DNA from: Azospirillum sp. 412522
Lineage (GTDB): Bacteria; Pseudomonadota; Alphaproteobacteria; Azospirillales; Azospirillaceae
Reading direction: 5' to 3'
NCBI RefSeq assembly: GCF_019805165.1
Contig: NZ_RWIJ01000021.1
Span: forward strand, 1-64,000
Length of the DNA stretch: 64,000 nucleotides
Shown here: positions 32,638 to 41,478 of the stretch, one piece after another
Numbering within the stretch: position 1 is the first letter of the stretch
Layout: every line of letters starts with the position of its first letter
Program-made: the position numbers and the translations under genes
The notes under the pieces: model-generated
The model's database searches: none
What the model saw: only the letters and a program-made list of their open reading frames with translations
What the model was told of the DNA's origin: nothing

Positions 32638-35600
32638 TGACTTCCCCGATTGCGCCCCTTCAAAGGAAAGGTGACGATGAATTCCGTTCCTGTGCTGGAC
32701 CTGTACTGCAAATTTCCGTACAGCTGATTGATCAAATCAGAAACGAGCTGGAAACCCACGGTATCCACCTTATCGGGATCGTACCCTTCCGGCAAGCCCA
32801 CGCCGTCGTCGCGAACGGATAACCGGCAATCCTGTCCGTCCGTCGCCAGGCCGACGTGAAGCACTCCGCCCCTCCCGTCCGGGTAGGCGTGCTTCAGCGC
32901 GTTCGAGACCAGTTCATTGACGATCAGCCCACAGGGCACCGCGCGGTCGAGGTCCAGCTTCACGTCGTTCATCTCGGTTTCCAGCCTCACCGCCCCGGCC
33001 TGCCGGGAATAGGCGCGCAGCAGATGGGAACAGACCGATTCCAGATGCTCGCGCATCGGCACGCGGGCGAAGTTGCCGAGGCGGTAGAGGCTCTCATGCA
33101 CCAGGGCCATCGACCGCACCCGGTCGCGGCTGTCGGCGAACAGGGCGGCCACCGCATCGTCCTTGATCCGGCGGGACTGGAGGTTGAGCAGGCTGGTGAC
33201 GAGCTGGAGGTTGTTCTTCACCCGGTGATGGATCTCCTTCAGCAGCGCGTCCTTCTCCTCCAGCGTCGCCGTTTCCAGCGACGCCGCCGCCTGGGCGCCG
33301 AGCAGGGTCAGCACATTGACCCGCTGCGGGGTGAAGGCGTAGGTGGCCAGCGCATTCTCCAGATGCAGGAGCCCGACGACGCGGCGGCGACGGACCAGCG
33401 GCAGGCACAGGATGGAGCGCGCCTCCGTCTCGCGCAGATAAGGATCGGCGGACAGCGGTCCGGTGGCGCGGGCGTCGTCGACGATCACCGCCTCCTGGTC
33501 GCGGATGGCGCCGTGGATGATGGCGTGCGGCAGCGGAAAGCGGTCGGCGTCCTCCTGCACCAGCCGGACCGACACGCCGTAGAGACCGGTCGTGGCCTCC
33601 GCCTCCACCCGCAGCCTTTCGCCGCGGGCGAGGATCAGCAGGCCGCGACTGGCACCGGCATGCTCCAGCACCAGGGTCAACAGGGTGGTGGTCAGCTGTT
33701 CCACGCCGGCCTGATCGGAGACGGTGCGCAGCGTCTCCAGAAGCGAGGCCAGATCGACGCCGTCGAAGCCGCGCGGCGTCTCCGGCAGGGCCGCCTCGCC
33801 CGGCTCCAGGGCAAGGGAGGGATAACGGGCGGCAAGCTGCCGGACCTTGGCCGTCGCACCCCAGCAGCCATAGCCGCTGGCGGCTTCGCGGATGCAGGCG
33901 AGCTCCAGCGTCGGAATGCCCATCCGGCGGTAGAGACCGGCGGCGCATTCATGGGCCAGCGCCTCCACATGCGGCAGGTCGGTGCGGCGGGCCGCCAGAA
34001 CGGCGCGGTCATAGCCGCGCATCGCGTCCTCCGTGCGCCCCTGCGTGCGCGCCGTCTCCGCCTCCGCCAGGGCGAAGCGCGCCTCGAAGCTGTCGGGGCT
34101 GTGACCGGCCCATTCGCGCAGCTGGCCGAGATGGCGTTCCAGCGCCACGCCGTGGCGGGCGCGCTCCTCCGGGTCCACACCGTCCATGGCCCCTGCCCTG
34201 GCGAGCGCGGCATGGAAATGGAATTCCGCCATCTCCCAATGGCCGGACGTGGTCCACAGAAGCCCTTCGGCCCGTTCGGCCGCCTCCACCGCCGCCGTCA
34301 TCTCGCCGGCGATGCAGCGGAGCTGCAACGTGCGGATCCAATGCCAGCAGGTGGCGATGTCCAGGCTGGGGTTGGACAGCAGCCGCGCCTCGAAGGCGGC
34401 ATTGTCGAAGCCGGCCCCGTCGAAGGCGCCGAGCGCGACGGTCCGTCCGCGCAGAGCGCGCAGGAATTGCAGCTGGGTGGTCAGGATGTCGGCGCACAGG
34501 CCGAACTTCACCTGCCGCACATAGGCGAACCGCGCCTCCGCCGTGCGCTGCACCGTCGCCAGCGGGTCGCCCGACGCCAGCATGCTGGTGATCAGCGTGA
34601 CGCTGGTGAAGCCGCCATAGGTGACGTCCCCGGCCTCCCGCGCCTCCTCGAAGGCGCGCAGAAGCAGCGGCCGCTCGCTGCGGATGTCGCGGGTCCAGGG
34701 CACGACATGATAGGCGAAGGTCATCAGCACCCGCGCCCGGTAGCGGGTCCGCCCCTGCCGCTCCGCCAGATCGTAGCCAAGCCGGCCGAACGCGTAGCCG
34801 GCGGCATGATCGCCGAAATAGGGTCCCGCCATCATGCCGAGATACGCGAACCCCAGGGCGGAGGCGTCGCTGCGCCCGTGCCGGAGCGTCAGGTTGGCCA
34901 TCCGGCCGAGGATCAGGCAGACGAGGTTGCGGTCGCTGAAGAAGGCGGGCGGCAATGCCGCGGCCAGCACGTCCAGCGTCGCCCGGCTGTCGGGATCTCC
35001 GATGGCGCATAGCGTCGCCAGCGAGCTGATCGGCCGGTCGCCGATGGCCGCGCGCAGCTGGGCATACTCCTCGTGCGCCAGAGCGGCCGGCGGATGGGCC
35101 GGCCAGTCGATCCCGGCGCCGCGCAGATAGGCGAGGCATGCCTCGATGGCGCGGTCGCTGCGGTCGATGGCGGTGTAGACGGTGACGAGCAGCGCCGTGA
35201 TGGCGGCACGGTCGGCCGGGCATTTCGCCCGCCCGGCCAACCCGACCAGCCGCAGCTCCGCCCGGCGGAGATCGCCGCTCAGGAACTCGCATTCGGCCTG
35301 GAGATGCTCCAGCGCGAAGACCAGACGGTGCCGCCGCTCCCATTGGCTGCCCTCCAGCAGGCGCAGACCGGCCAGGGCATAGGCGAGCGCGGAGGCGTGG
35401 GCGCTCGCCGCCTTGGCCTGATGGCCGGCGGCGAGGTGAAGCGTCGCCACCTCCTCGCGCTCGCGCCCCTCCTGGATCAGGGACAGGCACCGGTCATACT
35501 GGCCGACCAGCGCGAACAGCCGCTCGCCCGACAGATCGGCGGCGAAGCCGCGGTGCAGGGCACGCGCGATGTCGAGGTGGAGCGTGCCGCGCCCTTCCGG

Positions 35601-37709
35601 CGGCACCAGCGCATAGGCCCCCTCCTGCACCCGGTCGTGGAGGAAACGGTAGCCGTCGTCGGTGCGCAGGAGCAGCCCTTCGGCCAGCGCCGGCTCCAGG
35701 TCCCGCTCCGTCTCCGCCTCCGTGCGGCTGGCGGCCAACGCCAGGGTGGAGAGGGGCGCACTGGCACCGAGCGCCGCGAGGCGGGCCAGCAGGTCGCGCG
35801 CCCGGACCGGGAAGCGGCCCAGCCGTTCGGTCATCAGCGAGGCGATGCCGGCGCCGGACCGCGCCGTCTCCGCCGCCGCCAGATCCCAGTCCCAGCGCTT
35901 GGCCCCGCGGTCGAACCAGAGGTGGCCGGAGCGTTCCAGCGCGGTCAGCAGCTGCACCGCGAAGAAGGCGTTGCCGCCGGTCCGCTCCTCCACCAAGGCG
36001 GCCAGCGCCGCCACGTCCTCCGACCCGCGCTCCAGGCTGTCGGCCACCATCCGGCGCAGGTCGCCGGACGACAGCGGTCCCAGCACGATCTCACGGCAAT
36101 CAATGCCTGCGCCGGCGATGCCAGCACCGGCGACGCCCGCACCGGCCGGCCCGGCGGCGGTCCCCCTGATCCGGTCCAGCAGGACGGTCAGCGGATGATC
36201 GGCCCCGACCTCGTCGCTGCGGTAGGCACCGACCAGCAGCAGGTGGCCGATGCCGCCGTCGGCGACCAGCCGGTCCAGCAGGTCCAGCGTCGCACGGTCC
36301 AGCCATTGCAGATCGTCGAGGAACAGGACCAGCGGGTGGTCGGGACGGGCGAAAAGCTGGAGCACCCGGCGGAACAGCAGGTCGAAACGGTTCTGCGCCT
36401 CCTGCGGCGGCAGCGGCGGCACCGCCGGCTGCTCCCCGACCAGCAGGGTGAGGTTGGGGATCAGGGCGGTCATCAGCGCGCCGCCGTCGCCCACCGCCTC
36501 GGCAAGGCCGCGGCACCAGTGGTCGCGCTGGGGAGCCGGCAGGGCGAGGATGCGCGTGACCAGTCCGCGGAAGGCCTCCGCGAGGCTGGCATAGGGCAGG
36601 TCGCGCCGGCCCTGGTCGAACTTGCCGGCGACGAACAGGCCGCGCGGCGGCACCAGCTGCTCCTCCAACTGGTGGACGACCGCAGACTTGCCGACACCCG
36701 ACCGGCCGGAAATCAGGGCGATGCCCATCCGGCCGCGGCTGGCGACGTGGTCGAAGGCGGCTTGAAGCGCGGCGACTGGTTCCTCCCGCCCATAGAGCGA
36801 CGGCGGCGGTTCCAGCCCCTCCGGCAGGTCGCGCCGGCCCGGCGGGAAGGCGGGGATGCGGCCCTGCGCATCCCAGAGCTGAAGGGCCTGGGCAAGGTCG
36901 CGGACCAGGCCGTCGGCGGTCTGGTAGCGGTCCTCCGCCGTCTTGGCGAGAAGCCGCAGCAGGATGCCGGAGATCGCCGGCGGCAGGGCGGGGGCGTGGC
37001 TGGCCGGCGGGATCGGCGCGCGGGCGAGATGGCTGTGGACCCATTCGATGGGATCGCGGGCGGCGAAGGGCAGCTCTCCGGTGAACAGCTCGTACAGGGT
37101 GACGCCGAGAGCATAGAGGTCGCTGCGCCGGTCGACCGGACGGTTCATCCGCCCCGACTGCTCCGGCGCCATGTAGGGCAGCAGCGCCGCCGGCCGCTCG
37201 ACCTCCTGCCGCTGCGGATCCGACAGGTCGGCGGCGCGGCCGAAGCCGGTCAGACGCACCGTCCCGTCGTCACCGACCAGCAGGTTGAAGGGGCGCAGAT
37301 CGCCGTGCAGCATGCCGCGGCGGTGCAGTTGCGCCACCGCCCCGGCGATACGGATCGCCAGGGACAGCCGCTGGCGGACGGACTCGCCGGAAGCCGGGGG
37401 ACCGGAAACCGCCAGCGCCAACAGCGGTTGTCCGCCCGGATCGGCCAGGGTCAGCACCGGGACGGCGCCGTGGCGCAGCAGGTCGAGCGGCTTGACCGCC
37501 CAGGCGGGGTCGAGCCGCCGGGACAGCCCGTGCTCCCGCCGCAGGCGGGCGAGCACGGCATCGGCGGAGACGTCGGGTTCCGCCATCCGCGCCAGGATGG
37601 GAAAGGGCTGCCCAGGGCGCGTCACCCGCAGCAGCCTGGTCTCCCCGTCACTGCCGAGGACATGGGTGCCGGAGCCGGCCTCCGTCAGATGATCAAGACA
37701 GGACTCCAT
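32634..37709 (-). CDS. Giant pseudokinase / AAA ATPase / GAF / HWE-type histidine kinase
   Basis: 1691 residues from the ATG at 37709 (AAAGG 7 bases upstream). Order: protein-kinase-like domain (about 25-290), AAA ATPase (about 340-700; Walker A ISGRSGVGKSAVV, LVLFLDDLQWLD), a long helical repeat region (about 700-1290), GAF (about 1300-1465) and HisKA_2/HATPase (about 1475-1691; EIHHRVKNNLQLVTSLL, VNELVSNALKHAYPDG). The kinase part looks inactive: HRDLKP reads HGDLRP, DFG reads GFG, and the strand-3 lysine is not evident. The family is known in cyanobacteria and proteobacteria. Its signal is unknown. Confidence 0.9.
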   Translation of the reverse strand: MESCLDHLTEAGSGTHVLGSDGETRLLRVTRPGQPFPILARMAEPDVSADAVLARLRREHGLSRRLDPAWAVKPLDLLRHGAVPVLTLADPGGQPLLALAVSGPPASGESVRQRLSLAIRIAGAVAQLHRRGMLHGDLRPFNLLVGDDGTVRLTGFGRAADLSDPQRQEVERPAALLPYMAPEQSGRMNRPVDRRSDLYALGVTLYELFTGELPFAARDPIEWVHSHLARAPIPPASHAPALPPAISGILLRLLAKTAEDRYQTADGLVRDLAQALQLWDAQGRIPAFPPGRRDLPEGLEPPPSLYGREEPVAALQAAFDHVASRGRMGIALISGRSGVGKSAVVHQLEEQLVPPRGLFVAGKFDQGRRDLPYASLAEAFRGLVTRILALPAPQRDHWCRGLAEAVGDGGALMTALIPNLTLLVGEQPAVPPLPPQEAQNRFDLLFRRVLQLFARPDHPLVLFLDDLQWLDRATLDLLDRLVADGGIGHLLLVGAYRSDEVGADHPLTVLLDRIRGTAAGPAGAGVAGAGIAGAGIDCREIVLGPLSSGDLRRMVADSLERGSEDVAALAALVEERTGGNAFFAVQLLTALERSGHLWFDRGAKRWDWDLAAAETARSGAGIASLMTERLGRFPVRARDLLARLAALGASAPLSTLALAASRTEAETERDLEPALAEGLLLRTDDGYRFLHDRVQEGAYALVPPEGRGTLHLDIARALHRGFAADLSGERLFALVGQYDRCLSLIQEGREREEVATLHLAAGHQAKAASAHASALAYALAGLRLLEGSQWERRHRLVFALEHLQAECEFLSGDLRRAELRLVGLAGRAKCPADRAAITALLVTVYTAIDRSDRAIEACLAYLRGAGIDWPAHPPAALAHEEYAQLRAAIGDRPISSLATLCAIGDPDSRATLDVLAAALPPAFFSDRNLVCLILGRMANLTLRHGRSDASALGFAYLGMMAGPYFGDHAAGYAFGRLGYDLAERQGRTRYRARVLMTFAYHVVPWTRDIRSERPLLLRAFEEAREAGDVTYGGFTSVTLITSMLASGDPLATVQRTAEARFAYVRQVKFGLCADILTTQLQFLRALRGRTVALGAFDGAGFDNAAFEARLLSNPSLDIATCWHWIRTLQLRCIAGEMTAAVEAAERAEGLLWTTSGHWEMAEFHFHAALARAGAMDGVDPEERARHGVALERHLGQLREWAGHSPDSFEARFALAEAETARTQGRTEDAMRGYDRAVLAARRTDLPHVEALAHECAAGLYRRMGIPTLELACIREAASGYGCWGATAKVRQLAARYPSLALEPGEAALPETPRGFDGVDLASLLETLRTVSDQAGVEQLTTTLLTLVLEHAGASRGLLILARGERLRVEAEATTGLYGVSVRLVQEDADRFPLPHAIIHGAIRDQEAVIVDDARATGPLSADPYLRETEARSILCLPLVRRRRVVGLLHLENALATYAFTPQRVNVLTLLGAQAAASLETATLEEKDALLKEIHHRVKNNLQLVTSLLNLQSRRIKDDAVAALFADSRDRVRSMALVHESLYRLGNFARVPMREHLESVCSHLLRAYSRQAGAVRLETEMNDVKLDLDRAVPCGLIVNELVSNALKHAYPDGRGGVLHVGLATDGQDCRLSVRDDGVGLPEGYDPDKVDTVGFQLVSDLINQLYGNLQYRSSTGTEFIVTFPLKGRNRGSQ

Positions 37710-37797
37710 GAAACGGCCTTTCCCCCAGCGCAGCGTCGCCAGGATAGCGGCAATTCGCCGCAGAGGGGGAAATTGCCGCGATGCGCCGCCGGGCCGG

Positions 37798-38790
37798 TCA
37801 GGCCCAGGAAATTCCGGCGCGGATTTCGGCTCGAACTTCGGCGGCGGCGCAGGGGGCCGCGTAGGTCGATATGCCGGCCGGCAGGACGGCGTCGCCCCCC
37901 GCATTCCGCCGCCGCCAGATGCGCGGCGAAGTGCCGACCAGCCGGCTGAAGGTGCGGGTGAAATGGCTCTGGTCGGCGAAACCGCAGGCCAGCGCCACGT
38001 CGGCCAAGGTCTGCGACCCGTCCCGCATGAGCGTCTTGGCGTGGTCGATCCGCCGGTGCAGCAGCCATTGGTAGGGCGTGGTGTTGGCGGTGCGGCGGAA
38101 GGCGCGGACGAAATGCCCGACCGACAGCCGGCATTCGGCGGCAAGGTCGGCCAGCCGGATTTCGCCGTCGAGGTTGGCGGCGATCATCTCCTTGACCCGC
38201 TTCTCCTGCCAGGGCGCCAGCATGCCCCCGGTCTTCGCCGTGCTGACGCGGCCATAGGCGGTGACGATGTGTGTCGCCAGCGCCGAGCAGACATGGTCGA
38301 TATACAAAAGGCTGACCCGCTCCGGGAATTCCAGCGTCGGCAGGATGGCCGAGGCCAGCGCCCGGACCGTGGGATCGTCGACCGGGCTGCTGGGGGTGAT
38401 CGACAGGTCCTCCAGCCGGCCGCCGCGGGCGTCGGGGCAGGCGCTTTCCAGCGTGGTGCGGGGCAGATGGAAGATCAGCGTGTCGAACGCCGTGTGCATG
38501 TGACAGTCGATCTTGCGGCGGTAGTCGTGGATCGAGGTCAGGCCGGCGATGTTGCCGGACCTCTCCGCCAGCTGGCCGTCGACCCAGATGTCGGAGTGGA
38601 AGTTGGACAGATGATGGCTGACCATGAACGCATCCTCGGTCGCCGGGCTGAAGTGGCCGACACCGTCGGTCGCGCACCGGATCCGTCCGACCCCCACCAT
38701 GCCGCTGCCCGACCCGAGGATCAGCACCTCCGGAACCTCCGGCATCGGAACGTAGCGCATCTGCAGATTGGTCTGACAGGCCGAGGCCAT
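37798..38790 (-). CDS. AraC-family transcriptional regulator
   Basis: 330 residues from the ATG at 38790 (CGGAG 6-7 bases upstream). Two HTH motifs are C-terminal (about 205-300): IRLADLAAECRLSVGHFVRA then FRRTANTTPYQWLLHRRID, and LADVALACGFADQSHFTRTF then SRLVGTSPRIWRR. The N-terminal half is not a standard cupin that I can recognise. It has a loop with two histidines (VSHHLSNFHSDIWVDG). An inverted repeat lies in its upstream region at 38966-38983. The regulated genes are not obvious; the neighbours are the giant kinase and an esterase. Confidence 0.93.
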   Translation of the reverse strand: MASACQTNLQMRYVPMPEVPEVLILGSGSGMVGVGRIRCATDGVGHFSPATEDAFMVSHHLSNFHSDIWVDGQLAERSGNIAGLTSIHDYRRKIDCHMHTAFDTLIFHLPRTTLESACPDARGGRLEDLSITPSSPVDDPTVRALASAILPTLEFPERVSLLYIDHVCSALATHIVTAYGRVSTAKTGGMLAPWQEKRVKEMIAANLDGEIRLADLAAECRLSVGHFVRAFRRTANTTPYQWLLHRRIDHAKTLMRDGSQTLADVALACGFADQSHFTRTFSRLVGTSPRIWRRRNAGGDAVLPAGISTYAAPCAAAEVRAEIRAGISWA

Positions 38791-38965
38791 GAGTGTCTCC
38801 GTTGGCTTGCTGGCGGGTCGTCCGGACCAGCCGTCCAACGGACCACCGGGCCGGCAGGCGACCCGTAAGGAACGGCCGCCCGGCTTGCCCTGGCAGGGTA
38901 ACCGCGGCCATATGCCGCAAGCCACTAGACGCAGATTAACCTCGGCAGCGTTTTGGTCGAGCGAT

Positions 38966-38983
38966 CCTAGACCTTGGTTTAGG
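38966..38983. promoter_or_regulatory. Inverted repeat upstream of the AraC gene
   Basis: CCTAGACC (38966-38973) and GGTTTAGG (38976-38983) are inverted with 7 of 8 positions matching and a 2-base centre. It lies about 180 bases before the AraC start. It could be an operator. Confidence 0.3.
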
Positions 38984-39026
38984 TTCCGACCGGCCGAAGG
39001 GAGATTTCCGCAGGCATATCATTAAA

Positions 39027-40037
39027 TTACGATTCATCCGGCCTGGAACCGGGGCATGGGCGGCGCAGGATCCGGCGGACGGAGTCGGCGGCCAGGATCA
39101 CCGCCTGCTCCGCCTTGCGGACATGGCGGGTCATGCTGGCGAAGGAATGGGGAAGCCCGTCATGCAGCACCAGCCGGTGCGGAATGCGGGCCTGTTCCAG
39201 CCGCCGGGCAAGGCGCAGGCTGTCGTCGCGAAGGCAGTCCAGCCCGGCCGCCGCCACATGCAGCGGCGGCAGCCCGCGCAGGTCGGCGAGCAGCGGAGCC
39301 GCCGCGGGATCGCGGGTGACCGCGCCATCGCCGAGATATTGCCGCCAGTACCAGCGCATCCGCTCGGTGGTCAGGCCGAAGCGCCCATCGCCGAACAGCC
39401 GGTGCGACTCGCTGTCGAAGTCATGGGCGAACATGCCGTAAAGCAGCAGGACGAAGGACAGCGGCGGCTCCGGCTCTTCCCGCGCATCCAGCGCGAGGCC
39501 GAGCGCGAGATTGGCTCCCGCCGAATCGCCGCCGACGGCGATCCGCTCCGGGTCGAGCCCATGGCCGGCGCCGTGGCGCACCACCCAGCGTAGGGCGGCC
39601 AGCGCCTCTCCCCGCTGGTGGGGGAAGCGCCGCTCCGGCGCGAGGCTGTAGGCGACAGCGCAGACCGCGGCGCCGCTTTGCCGGGCCAGCAGGCGCAGCA
39701 GCCGGTCATGGGTGTCGATGGAATTGACCACGAAGCCGCCGCCGTGGAAATAGATCAGCACCGGCAGGGGCCGGCTCTCCTCCGACGCCCCCGGCGGCCG
39801 GATCAGGCGCAGGCGCAGGGGACCGGCGGGACCGTCCGTCACGACGTCCCGGATGCCGGCGGGCAATGCCGGGCCATTGAGGAAGACATGGTAGCGCTCC
39901 GCCGAATCGCGCGCCTCGGCCAGCGGCTGGCGCAGCGGATCGGCGGGAAGCAGACCGGCGCGGGCGGCCAGGGCGCCCAGTTCCACGACCTGGGGATCAA
40001 GCATCGCGGGCTGAAACGGCAAAACGCTATCCGGCAT
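39027..40037 (-). CDS. Alpha/beta hydrolase, HSL-type esterase
   Basis: 336 residues from the ATG at 40037 (GGGAG about 8 bases upstream). The oxyanion-hole motif is IYFHGGGFVVNS; the nucleophile Ser is in VGGDSAGANLALG; the acid and His are in AGLDCLRDD and LHDGLPHSFA. These are marks of the hormone-sensitive lipase family, which hydrolyses short acyl esters or carries out lactone or carbamate cleavage. It follows the XRE-cupin regulator on the same strand after 32 bases, so the two are likely an operon. Confidence 0.93.
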   Translation of the reverse strand: MPDSVLPFQPAMLDPQVVELGALAARAGLLPADPLRQPLAEARDSAERYHVFLNGPALPAGIRDVVTDGPAGPLRLRLIRPPGASEESRPLPVLIYFHGGGFVVNSIDTHDRLLRLLARQSGAAVCAVAYSLAPERRFPHQRGEALAALRWVVRHGAGHGLDPERIAVGGDSAGANLALGLALDAREEPEPPLSFVLLLYGMFAHDFDSESHRLFGDGRFGLTTERMRWYWRQYLGDGAVTRDPAAAPLLADLRGLPPLHVAAAGLDCLRDDSLRLARRLEQARIPHRLVLHDGLPHSFASMTRHVRKAEQAVILAADSVRRILRRPCPGSRPDES

Positions 40038-40069
40038 CGACGCTCTCCCAGCAATCTCAGGATGTAGGA

Positions 40070-40690
40070 TCAGAGGATGTAGGACATGACGAGGTACAGC
40101 ACCGCCTCGTCGTCGCCGGCATTGCGGTAGCGGTGGGGGGCATCGGCCTCGAACAGAATCGAATCGCCCTGCTCCAGCCGGTGCTCCCCGTCGGCGGTGG
40201 CGATGTCGACGCGGCCGCGCCCGACCAGGATGTTCTCCACCGTTCCGGCGGAATGGCCGTCGGACGCCTCGTCGGCACCGGGGGCCAGACGCAGCTCGTA
40301 GAACTCCACCTGCCGCTCGCCCCTCAGCGGGAACAGCGCGCGCGAGGTGAACAGGCCGTCGCGGGAGGTCAGGCTGCGTTGCTCGGCCCGCCGGATCACC
40401 GTGGTCCCGGCGTCGTTGCCGGTGCTGAGCAGGCTGGAGAAGGACAGGTCCAACGCCTTGGCGACCGTCCACAGCGTGCCGATGTCGGGACGGTGCCGCC
40501 CCTCCTCGATCGCCGTCAGGATTCGCGGATCGCTGCCGGACAGCTGCGCCAGCCCGTCCACCGACAACCCCTGGCGCCGGCGGAAGCCGCGCAGATTGTC
40601 GCCGATCACCCCGACCAGCTGGTCGAACGATGGCTGACCGGCAGCCTGGGCCACGGATTGGCCAATAGGTCGGGCAGTGTCGATCGTCAT
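40070..40690 (-). CDS. XRE-family regulator with C-terminal cupin domain
   Basis: 206 residues from the ATG at 40690 (GGAGGAG upstream). HTH (about 30-85): LRGFRRRQGLSVDGLAQLS then GSDPRILTAIEEGRHRPDIG. The cupin (about 120-205) holds SAGTVENILVGRGRVDIA and LEQGDSILFEADAPHRYRN. This is the PuuR/SutR-like fusion, where the cupin senses a small ligand. An inverted repeat at 40779-40797 in its upstream region is a candidate operator. It probably controls the esterase that follows. Confidence 0.93.
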   Translation of the reverse strand: MTIDTARPIGQSVAQAAGQPSFDQLVGVIGDNLRGFRRRQGLSVDGLAQLSGSDPRILTAIEEGRHRPDIGTLWTVAKALDLSFSSLLSTGNDAGTTVIRRAEQRSLTSRDGLFTSRALFPLRGERQVEFYELRLAPGADEASDGHSAGTVENILVGRGRVDIATADGEHRLEQGDSILFEADAPHRYRNAGDDEAVLYLVMSYIL

Positions 40691-40778
40691 GGCTCGGTTC
40701 TCCTCCGACAGGGATGACGAGGATTGAACACCATTAATTCCCACTCATCAAGTAGATAAATGCGATTTCTTTATGTTG

Positions 40779-40797
40779 TTTCATGCGATTCATGAAA
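40779..40797. promoter_or_regulatory. Inverted repeat, candidate operator of the XRE-cupin gene
   Basis: TTTCATGCGATTCATGAAA has perfect 7-bp arms and a 5-base centre, 89-107 bases upstream of the start, in an A+T-rich promoter-like stretch (40740-40830). Confidence 0.5.
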
Positions 40798-40843
40798 AAT
40801 TTCACATTTTTTTATAGCTATATATCGGGGATTTCAGCAGAAA

Positions 40844-40887
40844 GCAAAAACGCCACGCCCGTCCTGGATGAGTGGACGGGCGTGGCG
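40844..40887 (-). terminator. Intrinsic terminator of the HPF-like gene
   Basis: CGCCACGCCCGTCC (40851-40864) pairs perfectly with GGACGGGCGTGGCG (40874-40887) around a 9-base loop. Read on the minus strand the 14-bp stem is followed by TTTTTGCTTT. It lies 45 bases after the HPF-like stop and separates it from the XRE-cupin promoter. Confidence 0.9.
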
Positions 40888-40931
40888 CCGGATGGATGGA
40901 CGGGGCGGCCAATGTTTCGCGGCCGGACCCT

Positions 40932-41294
40932 TTACAACAGGACGGCGTCGGAGCCGTGGGACTTCACCTCGTGTCGGTGCCGTTCGGCGAAACGCTCCAG
41001 CGCGCGGCGGGCGGCATCGAAGGCGTCGCGGATGGCCGCATCGGCACTCTCATGGCCATGGTTGCCGGGTTTGTCGCTGTGGACGACCAGTTCGTCGCCG
41101 GGAACGGTCAGGGCGATCTGGACGGTGTAACGCTTGCCCTGATGCCGGTGGCGGTGCGGCACCTCGAAGACCACGCGCTTGGCCATGATGCGCCCGAAGA
41201 AGCGGTCGAGCTTGTCGGCATGCTCGCGGATCAGATGTTCCAGGGCGGGAGAGGGGTCGATGTTGCGGAAAGCGATCTGCAACGGCTGACGCAT
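40932..41294 (-). CDS. HPF/RaiA-family ribosome hibernation factor-like protein
   Basis: 120 residues from the ATG at 41294, preferred because AAGGAG lies 7 bases before it; another ATG two codons earlier overlaps that site. The fold is the short S30AE/HPF type: MRQPLQIAFRNIDPSPALE, a helix with KLDRFFGRIMAKRVVFE, then a beta strand ending YTVQIALTVPGDELVVHS and a final helix with AIRDAFDAARRALERFAE. It lacks the long-form dimerisation tail. It probably binds the ribosomal decoding centre in stationary phase. It has a strong terminator of its own. Confidence 0.85.
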   Translation of the reverse strand: MRQPLQIAFRNIDPSPALEHLIREHADKLDRFFGRIMAKRVVFEVPHRHRHQGKRYTVQIALTVPGDELVVHSDKPGNHGHESADAAIRDAFDAARRALERFAERHRHEVKSHGSDAVLL

Positions 41295-41478
41295 GACCAT
41301 GCTCCTTGTTCTGCGCGAGGGCTGCGGCGCCTGGGCCGTTTTCCCCGCGGGGCCCACCCCCTCCGCCGGCGGACCGGTTGGAGGAGCTTGGTGATCCCAG
41401 GATCGCACGGCGGTGGAATCCTGCATTAAGCTGTGTCAATGCGGCCATCGGACGGCGGCTGTAGACTCCCGCCCGATT

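Noticed and set aside
35073..37949. Very long plus-strand open frame opposite the giant kinase
   Set aside because: It is a Gln/Arg/Gly-rich antisense shadow without domain or ribosome-binding site.
37710..38144. Extension of the giant kinase frame upstream of 37709
   Set aside because: It overlaps the AraC gene in another frame and lacks kinase-family similarity; the ATG at 37709 has a good ribosome-binding site.
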